Below, piece by piece: positions 1 to 11,653 of a stretch of 64,000 bases of DNA. A program made the translations under genes and the position numbers. This DNA comes from a bacterium (GTDB taxonomy: Bacteria > Desulfobacterota > Binatia > HRBIN30 > CADEER01), in contig JAHBUY010000001.1 of assembly GCA_019637795.1 (NCBI GenBank), forward strand, positions 145,001 through 209,000. Direction: 5' to 3'. Under the pieces are notes generated by a model that ran no database searches, was not told the origin of the DNA, and worked only from the letters and a program-made list of their open reading frames with translations. Positions within the stretch are counted from its first letter, which is position 1, and every line of letters starts with the position of its first letter.

Positions 1-1
1 G

Positions 2-945
2 CGCCTCTCCGGCTGGCTCATGCTCGTGCCGCTGGGGCTACTCGTTCTCGCCGCCACCGCGTTCTACGCCCGACCGCCGGCCGTCGCCGGCCTGCGGACC
101 ACGGTCGCGAAGTCATCGCCGCTGGAGACCCACCCCCTGGCCGGCGCCGAGGTGGTCGAGCGCTCCGCAACCGATCGTGGAACCTCCGCCGCTGGTGACC
201 AGATCCTCGCGCTGGCCGGCACCTCCCGCCGTGATGGCGAACGCGACCGCGCCCAGCGCGCCGCCGCAGCAGGCGCCGACACCGCGAGCGCATCGATGCC
301 GGCGGCGGGATCGGATGCGGCCGGCGCCGCCGACGACAGCATCGAGACCGGCAGCCCCGCGGCCGGGGACCACCTCGCCGACCTGCGACAGTCGATCCGC
401 GCGGCATTCGGCGCAGCGCCGGAGAGCGACCTCGGCATGAGCCCAGCCGCCAGCTCGCAGCGCGCCGGGACGGGCGGCGACTCGAATGCCGAGCGCCACC
501 GAGCCGACGACGCGCGATCGGACACCAATGGCACCGGCACCAGCGGCAACAAGGATCAGCCAGCCGATGCGAACGCCGCCGGAACCCAGTCGGTCACGCC
601 CGGCGCGGATCCCAGTGCCGACGAGCAGGGCGCGAAGGGGAGCGGCCGCGGCGGCGCCGGCGCCACCGGCTCGACCGGCGTCCTCGGCGCCGCAGGCTCG
701 CCCCGTCTCGAATCCGACCCCGCGGCGCCGATGGCAATCAAGATCGCCGCCATCAGCGGCGTCTCCCCCAGCCAGACCGAACCGCAGCGTCGCCACCAGG
801 GCGTCACCACCAGCGCGGCCGCCAACGCCAGCCGCACCGCCCCCCTGCCCGATCTCGCCAGCGAACAACTCGCCGACGCGACCATGCAGCAACTCGAGGT
901 CGGCCCCGAACACGAGGCCATCGTCCGCCGCCTCTTCACGCGCGA

Positions 946-949
<4 letters not shown>
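2..949 (+). CDS. Hypothetical membrane-anchored low-complexity protein (5' partial)
   Basis: I do not recognise a named family. The reading frame is open from the window edge; an ATG at 20 exists, but the residues before it (RLSGW) lead straight into a hydrophobic segment of about 20 residues, so the gene probably begins upstream. After the membrane segment there are about 230 residues rich in Ala, Gly, Ser, Pro and Asp with no visible fold. A short ordered-looking tail follows (ADATMQQLEVGPEHEAIVRR). The stop overlaps the start of the MoxR gene by four bases, so it is the first visible member of that operon. Proteins of this kind in MoxR/DUF58 clusters are usually single-pass membrane proteins of unknown role, and nothing here argues for a catalytic function. 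Confidence 0.6.
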
Positions 950-2116
<1,167 letters not shown>

Positions 2117-2142
<26 letters not shown>

Positions 2143-3064
2143 CGTCGGCGCCAGCGACGTCGCCTCCGCCCTCCGCCTCGCCAGCGCGCCCGCCTTCCTG
2201 CGCACGCTCGATCGGCTGCGCTTCGCCAGCCGGCACAGCGTCGGCCAGCACCCCGGCTCGACGCCGATCTCCCGCATCACCCAACCGGGCGGCCACGAGA
2301 TCGCCGCGCACAAGCCGTACGCGCCGGGCGACGACCTCCGCCACGTCGACTGGAATGCGCTCGCGCGCCTGGATCAACGCGTCGTCAAGACCTTCCGCGC
2401 CGAGCGCGAGGCGCCGCTGCACCTGCTCCTCGATGCCAGCGGCTCGATGAACGCCCCGGCCGCCGACGGCAAGTTCCCGTTCGCCGTCGGCCTCGCGGCG
2501 AGCCTCGCCTACGTCGCGCTGCGCCACGGCAACCCCGTCCGCCTCGCCCTGCTCGGCGGCCGCGACGGCGCCCGCCTCGCGCCGCTGCTGCGCCATGTCC
2601 AACGCCTGCCCGAGCTGCACCAGTTCCTCGCCCCGGCGGCGGCGGACGGCCCGACCCGCCTGCTCGACGGCCTGCGCGCCTACCTCCGCACGACGCGCCT
2701 GCCCGGCACCGCCGTCGTCGTGTCCGATTTCCTCGTCGAGCCGACGGCGTACGAAGCGACGTTCGACGAGTTGCTCGGCCACGGCTACGACGCCGCCGCG
2801 ATCCGCGTCATCGGCCCGCACGAGCGCAGCGCCGCCGATCTGCCGCGGCGCCTGCGCCTGCGCGACGCCGAGACCGGTCGCGAACGCATCGTCGAGCTCA
2901 CCGCCGCGCTGCGGCACCGCTACGCCGACGCCGTCGACCAGCACCTCGCCGGCCTGCGTCGGTGGTGCGCCGCCCGCGCCGTCGTCTGCGCCGCCGCCGA
3001 CACCGCCGGCGGGCTCGACGGCGCCATGCTGCGCGAGCTGCCGCGCGCCGGCCTGCTGCAGTGA
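2117..3064 (+). CDS. DUF58 domain protein (vWA-like, MoxR partner)
   Basis: A 315-residue DUF58 protein. The family signature (Y-A-P-G-D-D-L-R-H-V-D-W-N, about 68-80) is present and is followed by a vWA-type metal site, DASGS (106-110), inside LHLLLDASGSM. DUF58 proteins are paired with MoxR ATPases and are presumed to be clients or adaptors; the biochemical role is not established. The start chosen is the ATG inside the end of the MoxR gene because it gives the full N-terminal helix. The stop overlaps the next ATG (ATGA), so the operon continues without a gap. No membrane segment is visible, unlike some longer DUF58 proteins, so it is probably cytosolic. Confidence 0.88.
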
Positions 3065-4911
3065 TGGTCCAGTTCGCGAACCCCGCCGCCTGGCTGTTCG
3101 CCGGGCTCTTCGCGGTGCTGATCGCGCTGTATCTGTGGGAGCGCAGCCGACGCACGATCGTCGTCCCGTCGCTGCTGCTCTGGCAGACCATTCCCGACTC
3201 GGCGACACGCGCCACCCGCTTCGTCCCCGATTGGCTGTTCGTCCTGCAGGCGCTGCTGCTGCTGCTGCTCATCGCCGGCCTGGCGGGCCCATACCTGTCG
3301 CGCGACGGCAGCGAGCATCCGAGCGAGCGCGCGGTCTTCGTGCTCGATACCTCCGCCAGCATGCAGGCGCAGGAGGGGGCGGGCACGCGCTTCGAGCTGT
3401 CGAAGCGCGCCATTGGCGAGCGCATCACCGCCCTCGGCGCCGGCGACGAGGCGATGCTGATCGCGGCTGGCCCGCAGCCGGCGGTGATCGTTCCGCCGAC
3501 CACCGACCATGCCGAGGCGCTGCGTCAGCTCGCGGCGCTGGCGGCGACCGACACCCGCGCCGACCTCGACGCCGCCCTCGCCGCCGCGCAGCGCGCCGCC
3601 GCCCGGGCCGACCGGACCACCCGCGTGGCGCTCTTCACCGACACTCCGTTCGATCGCCTCTCCCCCCCCTGGCGGCAGGCCGTCTCGGTCTTCCCCGTCG
3701 GCGAGACCGACGACAATCTCTCGATCGACGGCATCCAGATCTACCAGAGCCGCTTCGACGATCCGCGCGCCGCCCGCGCCTTCGTCACCGTCCGCAACCA
3801 CGCCGGACGCGAGCACCACGGCGTGCTCACCGTGCAGCTCGACGGCACCACCTTTGGCCGCCAGGGCTTCACCCTCCCGGCGCGCAGCGCCACCGGGTTC
3901 CCGGTTCCCGCGCTGCCGGGACCAGGCGTGCTCCGCGCGACGCTCGACGCCGACGACGCGCTCGCCGCCGACAACGTCGCCTACGCCGTCGTGCACCCGC
4001 TGCGGGCGGTGCGCGTGCTCGTGGTCAGCGACGATCCAACCCTGCTCGGCGAGCTGCGCCAGATCGCCGCCGCGGCGCCCGGCCTCGAGCTCGCCACCAT
4101 CGCGCCCGCCGCCTACGACGGCACGCAGCGCGCCGATCTGTTCCTCTTCCATCGCGTCGCGCCGCCGCTGCCGACGCAGGGCGCCAGCCTCTACGTCGCC
4201 CCCGCCGATCCGCGCGGCCCCTTCCCGCCGCGCGGCCGCCTCGCCCGCGTGCCGCTCGGCGATGCGGCCGTGGGACATCCCGCGCTGCGCAGCGTGCGCC
4301 TCGACCTGCCCTTCGCCTTCGCCGACGTCCAGATCCTCGAGGCGCCGAGCTGGGCCGAGACGCTGCTCACCGCGCGCGCCGATGACCAGCAGTTGCCGCT
4401 GGCCTTCGCCGGCGAGGTGGGCGGCCAGCGGATCGGCGTGCTCGCCTACGACCTCGCCGCCCAGGGTATGCTGCGCGCGGACCACACCGATCTCCTGCTC
4501 CTGCTGCTCGACCTCGTCGACTGGCTGGTGCCGGCGAACGACGACGTGCACGTGATCCCCACCGGCAGCGTCGAGGTCATCGAGTCCCTCCCCTCGTTGC
4601 CGCGTCACCTCGTCGATCCGCGCGGCGGCGAGGCGACCCTTCCCGCCGACCAGACGCCGCTGATCGATGCCCGCTACGCCGGCGAGTATCGCGTCACCGC
4701 CGGCGACGCGGCGGTGCGGATCTTCGCCAACCTCGCGGACCCCGAGGAGTCGGACATCGGCCGTCCGGCGGCGCGACCGCACGAGGTCGCGCCGCTGATC
4801 CGCGCCGGTCTGCCCACCGCGGCGCCGGCGAGCACGCTCGCATGGCCCCTGTACGCCGCCGCCGCGACGGTGCTGATCGTCGAATGGATGGCGGCGAGGC
4901 GGCGCGGCTGA
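3064..4911 (+). CDS. BatA-like vWA membrane protein
   Basis: A 615-residue protein. The N-terminus (FANPAAWLFAGLFAVLIALY) is the BatA/aerotolerance N-terminal membrane segment, followed by a second hydrophobic stretch (about 58-76). A vWA domain then starts with the MIDAS motif DTSAS (95-99). A long beta-rich region without a clear family follows, and a final membrane helix lies at about 595-611 before the RRRG tail. A longer upstream frame exists, but the ATG at 3064 is preferred because it overlaps the previous stop and gives the family-typical N-terminus. The topology implies a domain held on one face of the inner membrane where the MoxR ATPase could act on it. The stop again overlaps the next ATG. 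Confidence 0.88.
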   Translation: MVQFANPAAWLFAGLFAVLIALYLWERSRRTIVVPSLLLWQTIPDSATRATRFVPDWLFVLQALLLLLLIAGLAGPYLSRDGSEHPSERAVFVLDTSASMQAQEGAGTRFELSKRAIGERITALGAGDEAMLIAAGPQPAVIVPPTTDHAEALRQLAALAATDTRADLDAALAAAQRAAARADRTTRVALFTDTPFDRLSPPWRQAVSVFPVGETDDNLSIDGIQIYQSRFDDPRAARAFVTVRNHAGREHHGVLTVQLDGTTFGRQGFTLPARSATGFPVPALPGPGVLRATLDADDALAADNVAYAVVHPLRAVRVLVVSDDPTLLGELRQIAAAAPGLELATIAPAAYDGTQRADLFLFHRVAPPLPTQGASLYVAPADPRGPFPPRGRLARVPLGDAAVGHPALRSVRLDLPFAFADVQILEAPSWAETLLTARADDQQLPLAFAGEVGGQRIGVLAYDLAAQGMLRADHTDLLLLLLDLVDWLVPANDDVHVIPTGSVEVIESLPSLPRHLVDPRGGEATLPADQTPLIDARYAGEYRVTAGDAAVRIFANLADPEESDIGRPAARPHEVAPLIRAGLPTAAPASTLAWPLYAAAATVLIVEWMAARRRG

Positions 4912-7532
4912 TGGACACCCCCAGCCTGTCGTACGTGCTCGCGCATCCGACGGCGCTCGGGCTGTCGCTGCGCCACCCGGCGGCGCTGCTGCTGCTCGTC
5001 GCGATCGCGGTCTTCGTCCTGCGCCCGCATGCCGGCAGCCGGCTCGCCGGGACGCTGCGCAGCGCCGCCTACGCGGCGCTGGTGCTGGCGCTCGCCGGAC
5101 TGGCCCTGACGACGCGCATGCCCAGCGACCGCCTGACGGTGGTGGCGGCGGTGGACGTATCGCCGAGCATCGACGCCACCGGCCGCGCCTGGGCGCGGCG
5201 CTACCTGGCGCAACTGCAGGCGCGCCTGGTGCCGGGCGACGAGCTGGCGGTGGTGGCCTTCGCCGACGGCGTCGAGCTGCTGCGCGCGCCCGGTCCGCCG
5301 GCGCCGCTGCCCGATGCCCTGCCGGCGCCGCCGGTGCCGGCGACCGATCTCGGCGCCGCGCTCGACGCCGCCATGGCCTTGTTGCCCGCCGACGGCGCCC
5401 GCCGCGTCGTGCTGCTCACCGACGGCAACCAGACGCGCGGCGACGGCGCGCGCCGCATCCCCTGGCTGCGCGCCGCCGGCGTCCGCGTCGATGCCGCCGT
5501 GCCGCCGCACGAGGCGGTGAGCGACGTGCGGGTCGAGCGGGTCATCGCGCCGGCGATGGCCGGCGTCGACAGCCCCGTGCCGGTGCGTGTCGTCGCCCAC
5601 AACGACGGGCCGCTGCGCCCCGCGGTGCTCAACGTCTACCTCGATGGCGAGATCGCCGACAGCAGCGCGGTCGAGCTGCCGCCCGGCCGCAGCGCCATGA
5701 CGCTCGCTTCGCGTCTGGTGGACGAGGGGAGTCACCGCCTGCGCGCCGAGCTGCGCGCCCAGGGCGACGCCCAGCCGGCCAACGACAGCCGCGACGTCGG
5801 CATCACGCTCCGCGATCCAACCCGCGCCCTCGTGCTCACCACCCGCCCGCGCTCGGTCGTCGCCACCGCGCTGGCGCGCAAGGAGGTGCGCGCCGACGTC
5901 CGCCCGCCCGGCGCGCTGAAGACCGTCGAGGCCCTGCGCGACTACCACCTCGTCGTGCTCGAGGATCTCACCGCCGCCGACCTGCCGCCGCCCACCCTCG
6001 ACGTGCTCGAGCGCTGGGTGCGCGACCATGGCGGCGGGTTGCTGGTCGCCGGCGGCGGCGCGCTGTACGGCGATCCCGCCCTGGCCCGAACGGCGCTGAA
6101 ACGCCTGCTGCCGGTGACGCTCGAGCCCAATCGACCGAAGCCGGGGCTGCGCGAACCGCTGGCGCTGTTCCTGGTCATCGATCGCTCCAACAGCATGGGC
6201 TACAACAGCCGCGTCGGCACCCTGCGCGACGGCGAGAAACTGCGCTACGCCAAGGAGGCGGCGCTGGCGGTCGTCCGCCAGCTCAAGGACCAGGACCTGG
6301 TCGGCGTCATCGTCTTCGATTCCAAGCCGCACGAGATCGCCCCGCTGCGACCGCTGGCGCAGAACCGCGCCGCGCTCGAGGACCTGCTGCCGCGCCTGGT
6401 CGAGAACGGCGGCACCGACTTCTACGACGCGCTCGCCTCGGCGCGCGAGCAACTGGCGCAGGCGCGCGTCCGCCAGCGGCACATCATCCTGCTCACCGAC
6501 GGCGACACCAACCGCGCCGCGCCCGAGGAATACCGCGCCCTGACCAAGCAGATCGCCGCCGACCACATCGGCGTCACCACCATCCGCATCGGCGACAATA
6601 CCGTGAACCTCGAGCTGCTCCAGGGCATCTCGAGCGGCACCGGCGGCGAGTTCCACTACGTCGAGAATGCGCGCCAGCTCCCCGACCTCATGCTGCGCGA
6701 GGCCACCAAGGCGCTCGCGCCGGAGGCGAACGGCGCCGAGACGTTCCATCCGCGCGTCAGCGACGCCACCCAACCGCTGCAGGGCCTCGACGAGCCGAAG
6801 CTGCCGCCGCTCTCCGGCTACGCCTATGCGCGGCCGCGGCCGGGCGCCGAGGTCCTGCTGCACGTGCCCCGCCTGGACCGGCGCGATCCGCTCCTCGCCG
6901 TCTGGCAGTACGGCCTCGGCCGCGTCGCCGCCTTCACCGCCAGCCCGCGCGACGACGCCGAAGCCTGGGTGGCCTGGCCGGCGTTCACCAAGTTCTGGTC
7001 GCAGCTCGGCCACTGGACGGCGCGCCAGCACGCCGACGACGAAGTGGCGATCGACGCTCGACGCAGCGGCGGCGTCACCGAGCTCGACGTGCGGGCCTTC
7101 GGCCCCAGCGCCGACGCGGCGACGCTGACGGCGCGCCTCGCCCTCGGCGAGACCGCCGCGCGCGAGGTGCCGCTCGTCCCCAGCGAGCCGCGCCGCTTCA
7201 CCGCCCGCCTGCTCGATCTCGCGCCCGGCCGCTATCCGCTCACCCTCATCAAGCGCACCGCGAGCGGCGCCGTCAGCCAGCGCACGCAGATGGTCACCGT
7301 GCCCGCGGCCGATGACACCGCCGACGCTGAATTCCGCCGCAGCGAACCCGACCTCGCCCTCCTCGAACGCCTCACGGCATCGACCGGCGGCTCGCTGAAC
7401 GCGCCGGCCGACCGCCTCCTCGCCCGCGAGCCGGGCACCCGCGCCGCCATCTACCCGCTGGCGCCGTGGCTGGTGCCCCTGTCGATGCTGCTCTTCCTCG
7501 CCGACACGGCGCTGCGGCTGCGGCGTCGCTGA
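4911..7532 (+). CDS. Large membrane protein with two vWA domains
   Basis: An 873-residue protein. Two hydrophobic segments lie at about 25-37 and 50-67. A first vWA-like domain follows with DVSPS at 82-86, then a beta-sandwich region, a glutamine-amidotransferase-like Rossmann region around 330-400, a second vWA domain with MIDAS DRSNS at 424-428, and a C-terminal membrane helix just before the end (LAPWLVPLSMLLFLADTAL). This is the architecture of large vWA proteins that close MoxR/BatA operons. The start at 4911 is chosen over an in-frame ATG at 4842 because it overlaps the BatA-like stop (ATGA). It is the last gene of the coupled set. The set is likely to act together at the envelope, but its substrate is unknown. 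Confidence 0.87.
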   Translation: MDTPSLSYVLAHPTALGLSLRHPAALLLLVAIAVFVLRPHAGSRLAGTLRSAAYAALVLALAGLALTTRMPSDRLTVVAAVDVSPSIDATGRAWARRYLAQLQARLVPGDELAVVAFADGVELLRAPGPPAPLPDALPAPPVPATDLGAALDAAMALLPADGARRVVLLTDGNQTRGDGARRIPWLRAAGVRVDAAVPPHEAVSDVRVERVIAPAMAGVDSPVPVRVVAHNDGPLRPAVLNVYLDGEIADSSAVELPPGRSAMTLASRLVDEGSHRLRAELRAQGDAQPANDSRDVGITLRDPTRALVLTTRPRSVVATALARKEVRADVRPPGALKTVEALRDYHLVVLEDLTAADLPPPTLDVLERWVRDHGGGLLVAGGGALYGDPALARTALKRLLPVTLEPNRPKPGLREPLALFLVIDRSNSMGYNSRVGTLRDGEKLRYAKEAALAVVRQLKDQDLVGVIVFDSKPHEIAPLRPLAQNRAALEDLLPRLVENGGTDFYDALASAREQLAQARVRQRHIILLTDGDTNRAAPEEYRALTKQIAADHIGVTTIRIGDNTVNLELLQGISSGTGGEFHYVENARQLPDLMLREATKALAPEANGAETFHPRVSDATQPLQGLDEPKLPPLSGYAYARPRPGAEVLLHVPRLDRRDPLLAVWQYGLGRVAAFTASPRDDAEAWVAWPAFTKFWSQLGHWTARQHADDEVAIDARRSGGVTELDVRAFGPSADAATLTARLALGETAAREVPLVPSEPRRFTARLLDLAPGRYPLTLIKRTASGAVSQRTQMVTVPAADDTADAEFRRSEPDLALLERLTASTGGSLNAPADRLLAREPGTRAAIYPLAPWLVPLSMLLFLADTALRLRRR

Positions 7533-7632
7533 CGATCAGCGTCCGCCGCCGCCGACGCCGCAGCGCGGCGCGCGCTCGCGCCCTGTGCATTCGTTCGCCC
7601 GCTCTGCCATCGTGCGTGACCGGGGGAATTTC

Positions 7633-9306
7633 ATGCGCCACCGTTCCGTGTTCCTGCTTGCCGCCGCGCTGCTCGCCGCCATCCTGACCGGATGCGGCGA
7701 CTCCAACGGCGGCGGACCGCCACCAACCGCCACGCCGACGAGCAGCGCCACGCCCGCCACGACGCGTCCGGCGACCGCCACCGTCAATCCGACCGATACC
7801 GCGGCCGCGACCGCGCCGGCGAGCACCGCGACGCCGCCACCAACCGGCACCGTGACGCCGCCGCCCAGCAGCACCCCCACCCCGCCGCCGACGATCACGG
7901 ACACGGCGACGCCGACCGCCACCGCCACGCCGTCGCCCGAAACGGGGCGGGCGGATCTGTCGCAGGAGCTCAGCGGTGGCAACGGCCCCTTCATCGGCGA
8001 GGCGGAGACGCCGCCATTGCAGGAGCTCGGATACGTGCAGGTGGAGTACCTCGCGGCCGGCACCGCGGCATCGTACACCGCGCCGATGCCGCTCGGCGCC
8101 GATGGCCGGTGGTCGTTCACCGAGAACGGCACCGCGCCGTATCGCACCCGGGTGCTCGTTCGCCGCCCAGCCGACGCGCGGGATTTCAGCGGCACCGTGG
8201 TCGTCGAGTGGCTGAACGTCAGCGGCGGCGTCGACGCCAACCCCGACTACACCAGCCTGGCGGAGGAATTGATCCGGCAGGGCCACGTCTGGGTCGGCGT
8301 GTCGGCGCAGCTCATCGGCATCGAGGGCGGCCCCGTGCTGGTGGCGGCGCCCGGGGCCGAGGGGCTGGCGGGCAAGGGATTGAAGGCCATCGACCCGGCC
8401 CGCTACGGGTCGCTCGCCCATCCAGGCGACGGCTTCTCCTTCGACATCTTCACCCAGGTGGCGCGAACACTGCGCGCGGGCGGTCCGGCGCTCGGCGGCG
8501 CGATACCGCAGCGGCTGCTGGCGGCCGGCGAATCGCAGTCCGCCCTCGCCCTCACCACCTACTACAACGGCGTCCAGCCGCTGACCGGCGCCTTCGACGG
8601 TTTCTTCGTCCACAGCCGCGCGGCGGTGGCCCTCCCGCTGGTCGGACCCGGCAAATACGCCGATCTCGTCGCCAGCTTCGCCACCACGCCGTGCACCTTC
8701 CGGACCGATCTCGCCGTCCCGGTGCTCGATCTGCAGGCGGAGAGCGACGTCGTCGGCGTGCTGAATTCCGCCAGCGTCCGCCAGCCCGACAGCGACTCCC
8801 TGCGCCTCTGGGAGGTCGCCGGCACCGCGCACGCCGACGCCCATCTGCTCGGACATCTCGCCAGCGCCGTCGACTGCGGCCTGCCGATCAACGCCGGGCC
8901 GCTGCACCTGGTGGCGAAGGCCGCCCTGCGCAGCCTCGACGACTGGGTGCGCACGGGCACGCCGCCGGCGGTCGGCCCGCGCCTCGAGCTGACGGCGACC
9001 ACGCCGGCGCAGGTGGCGCGCGATTCCGACGCCATCGCGCTCGGCGGCATCCGGACCCCGCCGGTGGACGTTCCCGTCGAAGTCCTCTCCGGCGTTCCCG
9101 GTCCGAACCCCGCCCTGCTCTGCATCCTGCTCGGCTCGACGACCCCGCTCTCGCCCGAACGCCTCGCGGCCCTCTACCCGTCGTCGGAGGACTATTCGCG
9201 GCGCTACGAAGCCGCCGCGGACGCGACCATCGCCGCCGGGTTCGTCCTCGCCGACGACCGCGACGCCCTGCTCGGTTTCGCCGACCCGTCGGCGCTCCCG
9301 CGCTGA
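7633..9306 (+). CDS. Secreted lipoprotein, alpha/beta hydrolase domain
   Basis: A 557-residue predicted lipoprotein. The N-terminus MRHRSVFLLAAALLAAILTGC gives a lipobox LTGC with Cys21 as the acylation site. A Thr/Pro/Ala linker of about 75 residues follows, then an alpha/beta-hydrolase domain of the kind annotated as 'alpha/beta hydrolase domain-containing' (PF20091-like), with the nucleophile elbow GESQS and Ser301. The start is set by a GGGGGA ribosome-binding site 5 bases upstream; an in-frame start 16 codons earlier would bury the signal peptide. The linker is of the same type as in the secreted protein at 33.6 kb. The substrate cannot be told from sequence; an ester or lactone is likely. 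Confidence 0.82.
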   Translation: MRHRSVFLLAAALLAAILTGCGDSNGGGPPPTATPTSSATPATTRPATATVNPTDTAAATAPASTATPPPTGTVTPPPSSTPTPPPTITDTATPTATATPSPETGRADLSQELSGGNGPFIGEAETPPLQELGYVQVEYLAAGTAASYTAPMPLGADGRWSFTENGTAPYRTRVLVRRPADARDFSGTVVVEWLNVSGGVDANPDYTSLAEELIRQGHVWVGVSAQLIGIEGGPVLVAAPGAEGLAGKGLKAIDPARYGSLAHPGDGFSFDIFTQVARTLRAGGPALGGAIPQRLLAAGESQSALALTTYYNGVQPLTGAFDGFFVHSRAAVALPLVGPGKYADLVASFATTPCTFRTDLAVPVLDLQAESDVVGVLNSASVRQPDSDSLRLWEVAGTAHADAHLLGHLASAVDCGLPINAGPLHLVAKAALRSLDDWVRTGTPPAVGPRLELTATTPAQVARDSDAIALGGIRTPPVDVPVEVLSGVPGPNPALLCILLGSTTPLSPERLAALYPSSEDYSRRYEAAADATIAAGFVLADDRDALLGFADPSALPR

Positions 9307-9330
9307 CCGATCGCGGAGGAACGTCCCGCC

Positions 9331-10197
9331 TCAGTCCACGACGATGCGATAGGTGACGGCGCCGGTGGCGACGACGTCGCCACCGGCGCTGACCGCGACC
9401 TGGTTGAGGAAGATCTCGTTGTTGCGCCGCAGGGTGCGGGCATGGGCGCGCAGGTCGCCGCGCGCTGGGGCATGGAAGTTGACGTGGATGCCCAACGTCG
9501 ACGCCTTGAATCGCATGTCGAGGCCGACGAGCGACCACGCGGCCAGCGCCCCGGTGGTGTCGATCAGCGCCGCCACCGCGCCCTCGTGCGCCGCGCCGGC
9601 GCCATCGTCCGACGCCGGCGCCGCCGGCATCACCAGCACCGATTCACCGCCATGCGCCGCCGCCACCGTCATGCCGAGGCGGGCGATGAACGGCGACGTC
9701 ACGAACAGATCGGCGCCGCGGATCTTCTCGCCGGCGGCGCCGCCCGACTCGGTCGCGCTGCGCTGGCGCTCGGCCGCGACCGGATTCGCCGCATGGTCGA
9801 AGACCCGGTAGGTGACCATGCCGACCGCGATGCGCTTGCCGACGGCGCTGCGCACGTCGACCTGACTGTACGCAAGCTCCTTGCCGCGGCGCAGCACCTC
9901 CGCGCTCGCGATCACCTCCTCGCCGATGGCGGCGGCCAGGTAGTTGACGCTGAGATCGAGCGTCGACGCCTCCAGCCCCGGTCGATCCTCGACGCCGGTC
10001 CACGCCGCCAGCGCGCCGGCGACGTCGATCAACGATGCCGATACGCCGCCGTGCAGGGCGCGGCCGGGGTTGGAATTCTCGTCCGCGAACGGCAGGCGCA
10101 GGCGCACGCGATCGCGCTCGATCGCGTCCACCCGGACGCCGAGCGCGGCGCAGTACGGGATGCCTTCCCAGCGGCGAGCGAGCGCGTCGAGAGCCAT
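9331..10197 (-). CDS. Tandem hotdog acyl-CoA thioesterase (PaaI-like)
   Basis: A 288-residue protein made of two PaaI-type hotdog domains in tandem. The first (about 15-135) has NPGRALHGGVSASLIDVAGALA, with the HGG loop and the catalytic acidic residue on the following helix. The second (about 155-285) has AHEGAVAALIDTTGALAAW, where the HGG element has become HEG. In single-domain PaaI enzymes two chains form the active dimer, so a fused pair with one degenerate half is plausible. It would hydrolyse acyl-CoA thioesters in the cytosol. An AAGGA ribosome-binding site lies upstream of the start. The amidase gene follows upstream on the same strand with a 49-base gap, so the two may be co-transcribed. 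Confidence 0.82.
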   Translation of the reverse strand: MALDALARRWEGIPYCAALGVRVDAIERDRVRLRLPFADENSNPGRALHGGVSASLIDVAGALAAWTGVEDRPGLEASTLDLSVNYLAAAIGEEVIASAEVLRRGKELAYSQVDVRSAVGKRIAVGMVTYRVFDHAANPVAAERQRSATESGGAAGEKIRGADLFVTSPFIARLGMTVAAAHGGESVLVMPAAPASDDGAGAAHEGAVAALIDTTGALAAWSLVGLDMRFKASTLGIHVNFHAPARGDLRAHARTLRRNNEIFLNQVAVSAGGDVVATGAVTYRIVVD

Positions 10198-10246
10198 GGC
10201 GACGGATCCTTACGCAGCGCCGCGGCGCGCGACAAGCCGTCCCGGC

Positions 10247-11653
10247 TCAGCCCAGGTACGCGGCCGGCGCCAGCGGCCAGGGACGCGCCTGCTCGAGCTG
10301 GCGGCCCAGGCGCAGCAGCAGATCCTCGCGGAAGCGCGGCGCGACGAATTGCACCGACGCCGGCAGGCCACTGTCGGTGCGTCCCGCCGGCAGCGCCAGC
10401 GCCGGATGGCCGCTGAGGTTGAACGGGTGGGTGAACGGGAAGGCGTCGTGGACGCGGATCGGGCGGCCGGCGATCTCGGTCGGATGGAGCTGGCCGATCG
10501 GAAACGCCTCGAGCGGCAGGGTCGGCATCATCAGGATGTCGAAGCGCGCGAAGGCCGCGGCCGTCCATCGCACCAGCTCGGTGCGGCGCCGATACGCGTA
10601 CGCGAGATCGTCGGCGGCGCGGCGCTGGGCGCGCAGGAAGCCCTCGCGCAGCATCGGATCGAGCTGGTCGGGCGTCGACAGTGCCTCGCCGTGCTTCATG
10701 TACTCGGTCACCGCGCCGGTGAGGCTCCACGCCTTGCCGACGAAGGGGAGGCGCGACGTGAACGGCTCGACGTCGTGGCCGAGCTCGGCGACGATGCGCG
10801 CGCACGCCGCCACCTCGCGCATCACGTCCGGCTGCACGACGTGGCCGAGATCCCCGCACCAGGCGACGCGCAGGCGCGGCAGCGGCGCGTCCAGCCCGCG
10901 CTCGTACGAGCCGTCGGGCGGCGGCAACGCGCACGGGTCCTCCTCGCTGGGGCCGAACGTCGCGTCGGCGATGCGCGCCGCGTCGCGCACCGTCAGGGTG
11001 AGCGGCCCCCACACCGCCGTGTCGTCGAAGGTCAGGATCGGCTGCGGTCGCTGCGGCACGCGGCGAAAGGTCGGTTTGAGGCCGACGCAGCCGGTGAAGG
11101 CGGCGGGATGGCGGATCGAGCCGCCGCCGTCGGACGCCGTGACCAGCGGCACCAGGCCGCCGACCAGCGCCGCGGCGGCGCCGCCGCTGGAGCCGCCGGG
11201 CGTTCGTTCGAGGTTCCACGGGTTGCGGGTGGCGCCGAACAGCGCGTTGCTGGTCTGCATATAGGCGCCGAATTCCGGCGTGTTGGTCTTGCCGATCGGG
11301 TAGGCGCCGGCGGCGCGCAGCCTGGCGACCTGGATCGAATCGGCGGCGGCGACGTTGTCGGCGTAGAGCGGCGACCCGAACGTCGTCCGCAGGCCAGCGA
11401 CGTCCTCGAGGTCCTTGACCGCGAACGGCACGCCGCCGAGCGGCCCGAGGTCCTCGCCGCGCAGCAGTCGCCGCTCGGCCTCGCGCGCGGCGCGCATGGC
11501 GCCGTCGGCGTCGAGCGTGACGATGGCGTTGAGGGCGCCGTTGTGGCGCTCGATGCGGTCGAGACAGGCGCGCAGGAGCTCGACCGGCGACAGCGCGCGG
11601 CAACGAAGGCGCTCGACCAGATCGGTGAGCGGCAGGTGGAGATCCACGCTCAC
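10247..11653 (-). CDS. Amidase (amidase-signature family)
   Basis: A 468-residue amidase-signature enzyme that hydrolyses a carboxylic amide or an aryl/acyl amide. The catalytic triad is visible with exact family spacing: Lys80 (FAVKD), cis-Ser155 (PGGSSGG) and nucleophile Ser179 (DGGGSIR), 75 and 24 residues apart. The frame is open far upstream, which is only the shadow of the opposite gene. GTG at 11653 (VSVDLHLPLTDL) is chosen because it starts right at the family N-terminus; another GTG two codons later is possible. It lacks a signal peptide. It does not look like GatA, since no gatB or gatC is nearby, so the physiological substrate is open. Confidence 0.9.
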   Translation of the reverse strand: MSVDLHLPLTDLVERLRCRALSPVELLRACLDRIERHNGALNAIVTLDADGAMRAAREAERRLLRGEDLGPLGGVPFAVKDLEDVAGLRTTFGSPLYADNVAAADSIQVARLRAAGAYPIGKTNTPEFGAYMQTSNALFGATRNPWNLERTPGGSSGGAAAALVGGLVPLVTASDGGGSIRHPAAFTGCVGLKPTFRRVPQRPQPILTFDDTAVWGPLTLTVRDAARIADATFGPSEEDPCALPPPDGSYERGLDAPLPRLRVAWCGDLGHVVQPDVMREVAACARIVAELGHDVEPFTSRLPFVGKAWSLTGAVTEYMKHGEALSTPDQLDPMLREGFLRAQRRAADDLAYAYRRRTELVRWTAAAFARFDILMMPTLPLEAFPIGQLHPTEIAGRPIRVHDAFPFTHPFNLSGHPALALPAGRTDSGLPASVQFVAPRFREDLLLRLGRQLEQARPWPLAPAAYLG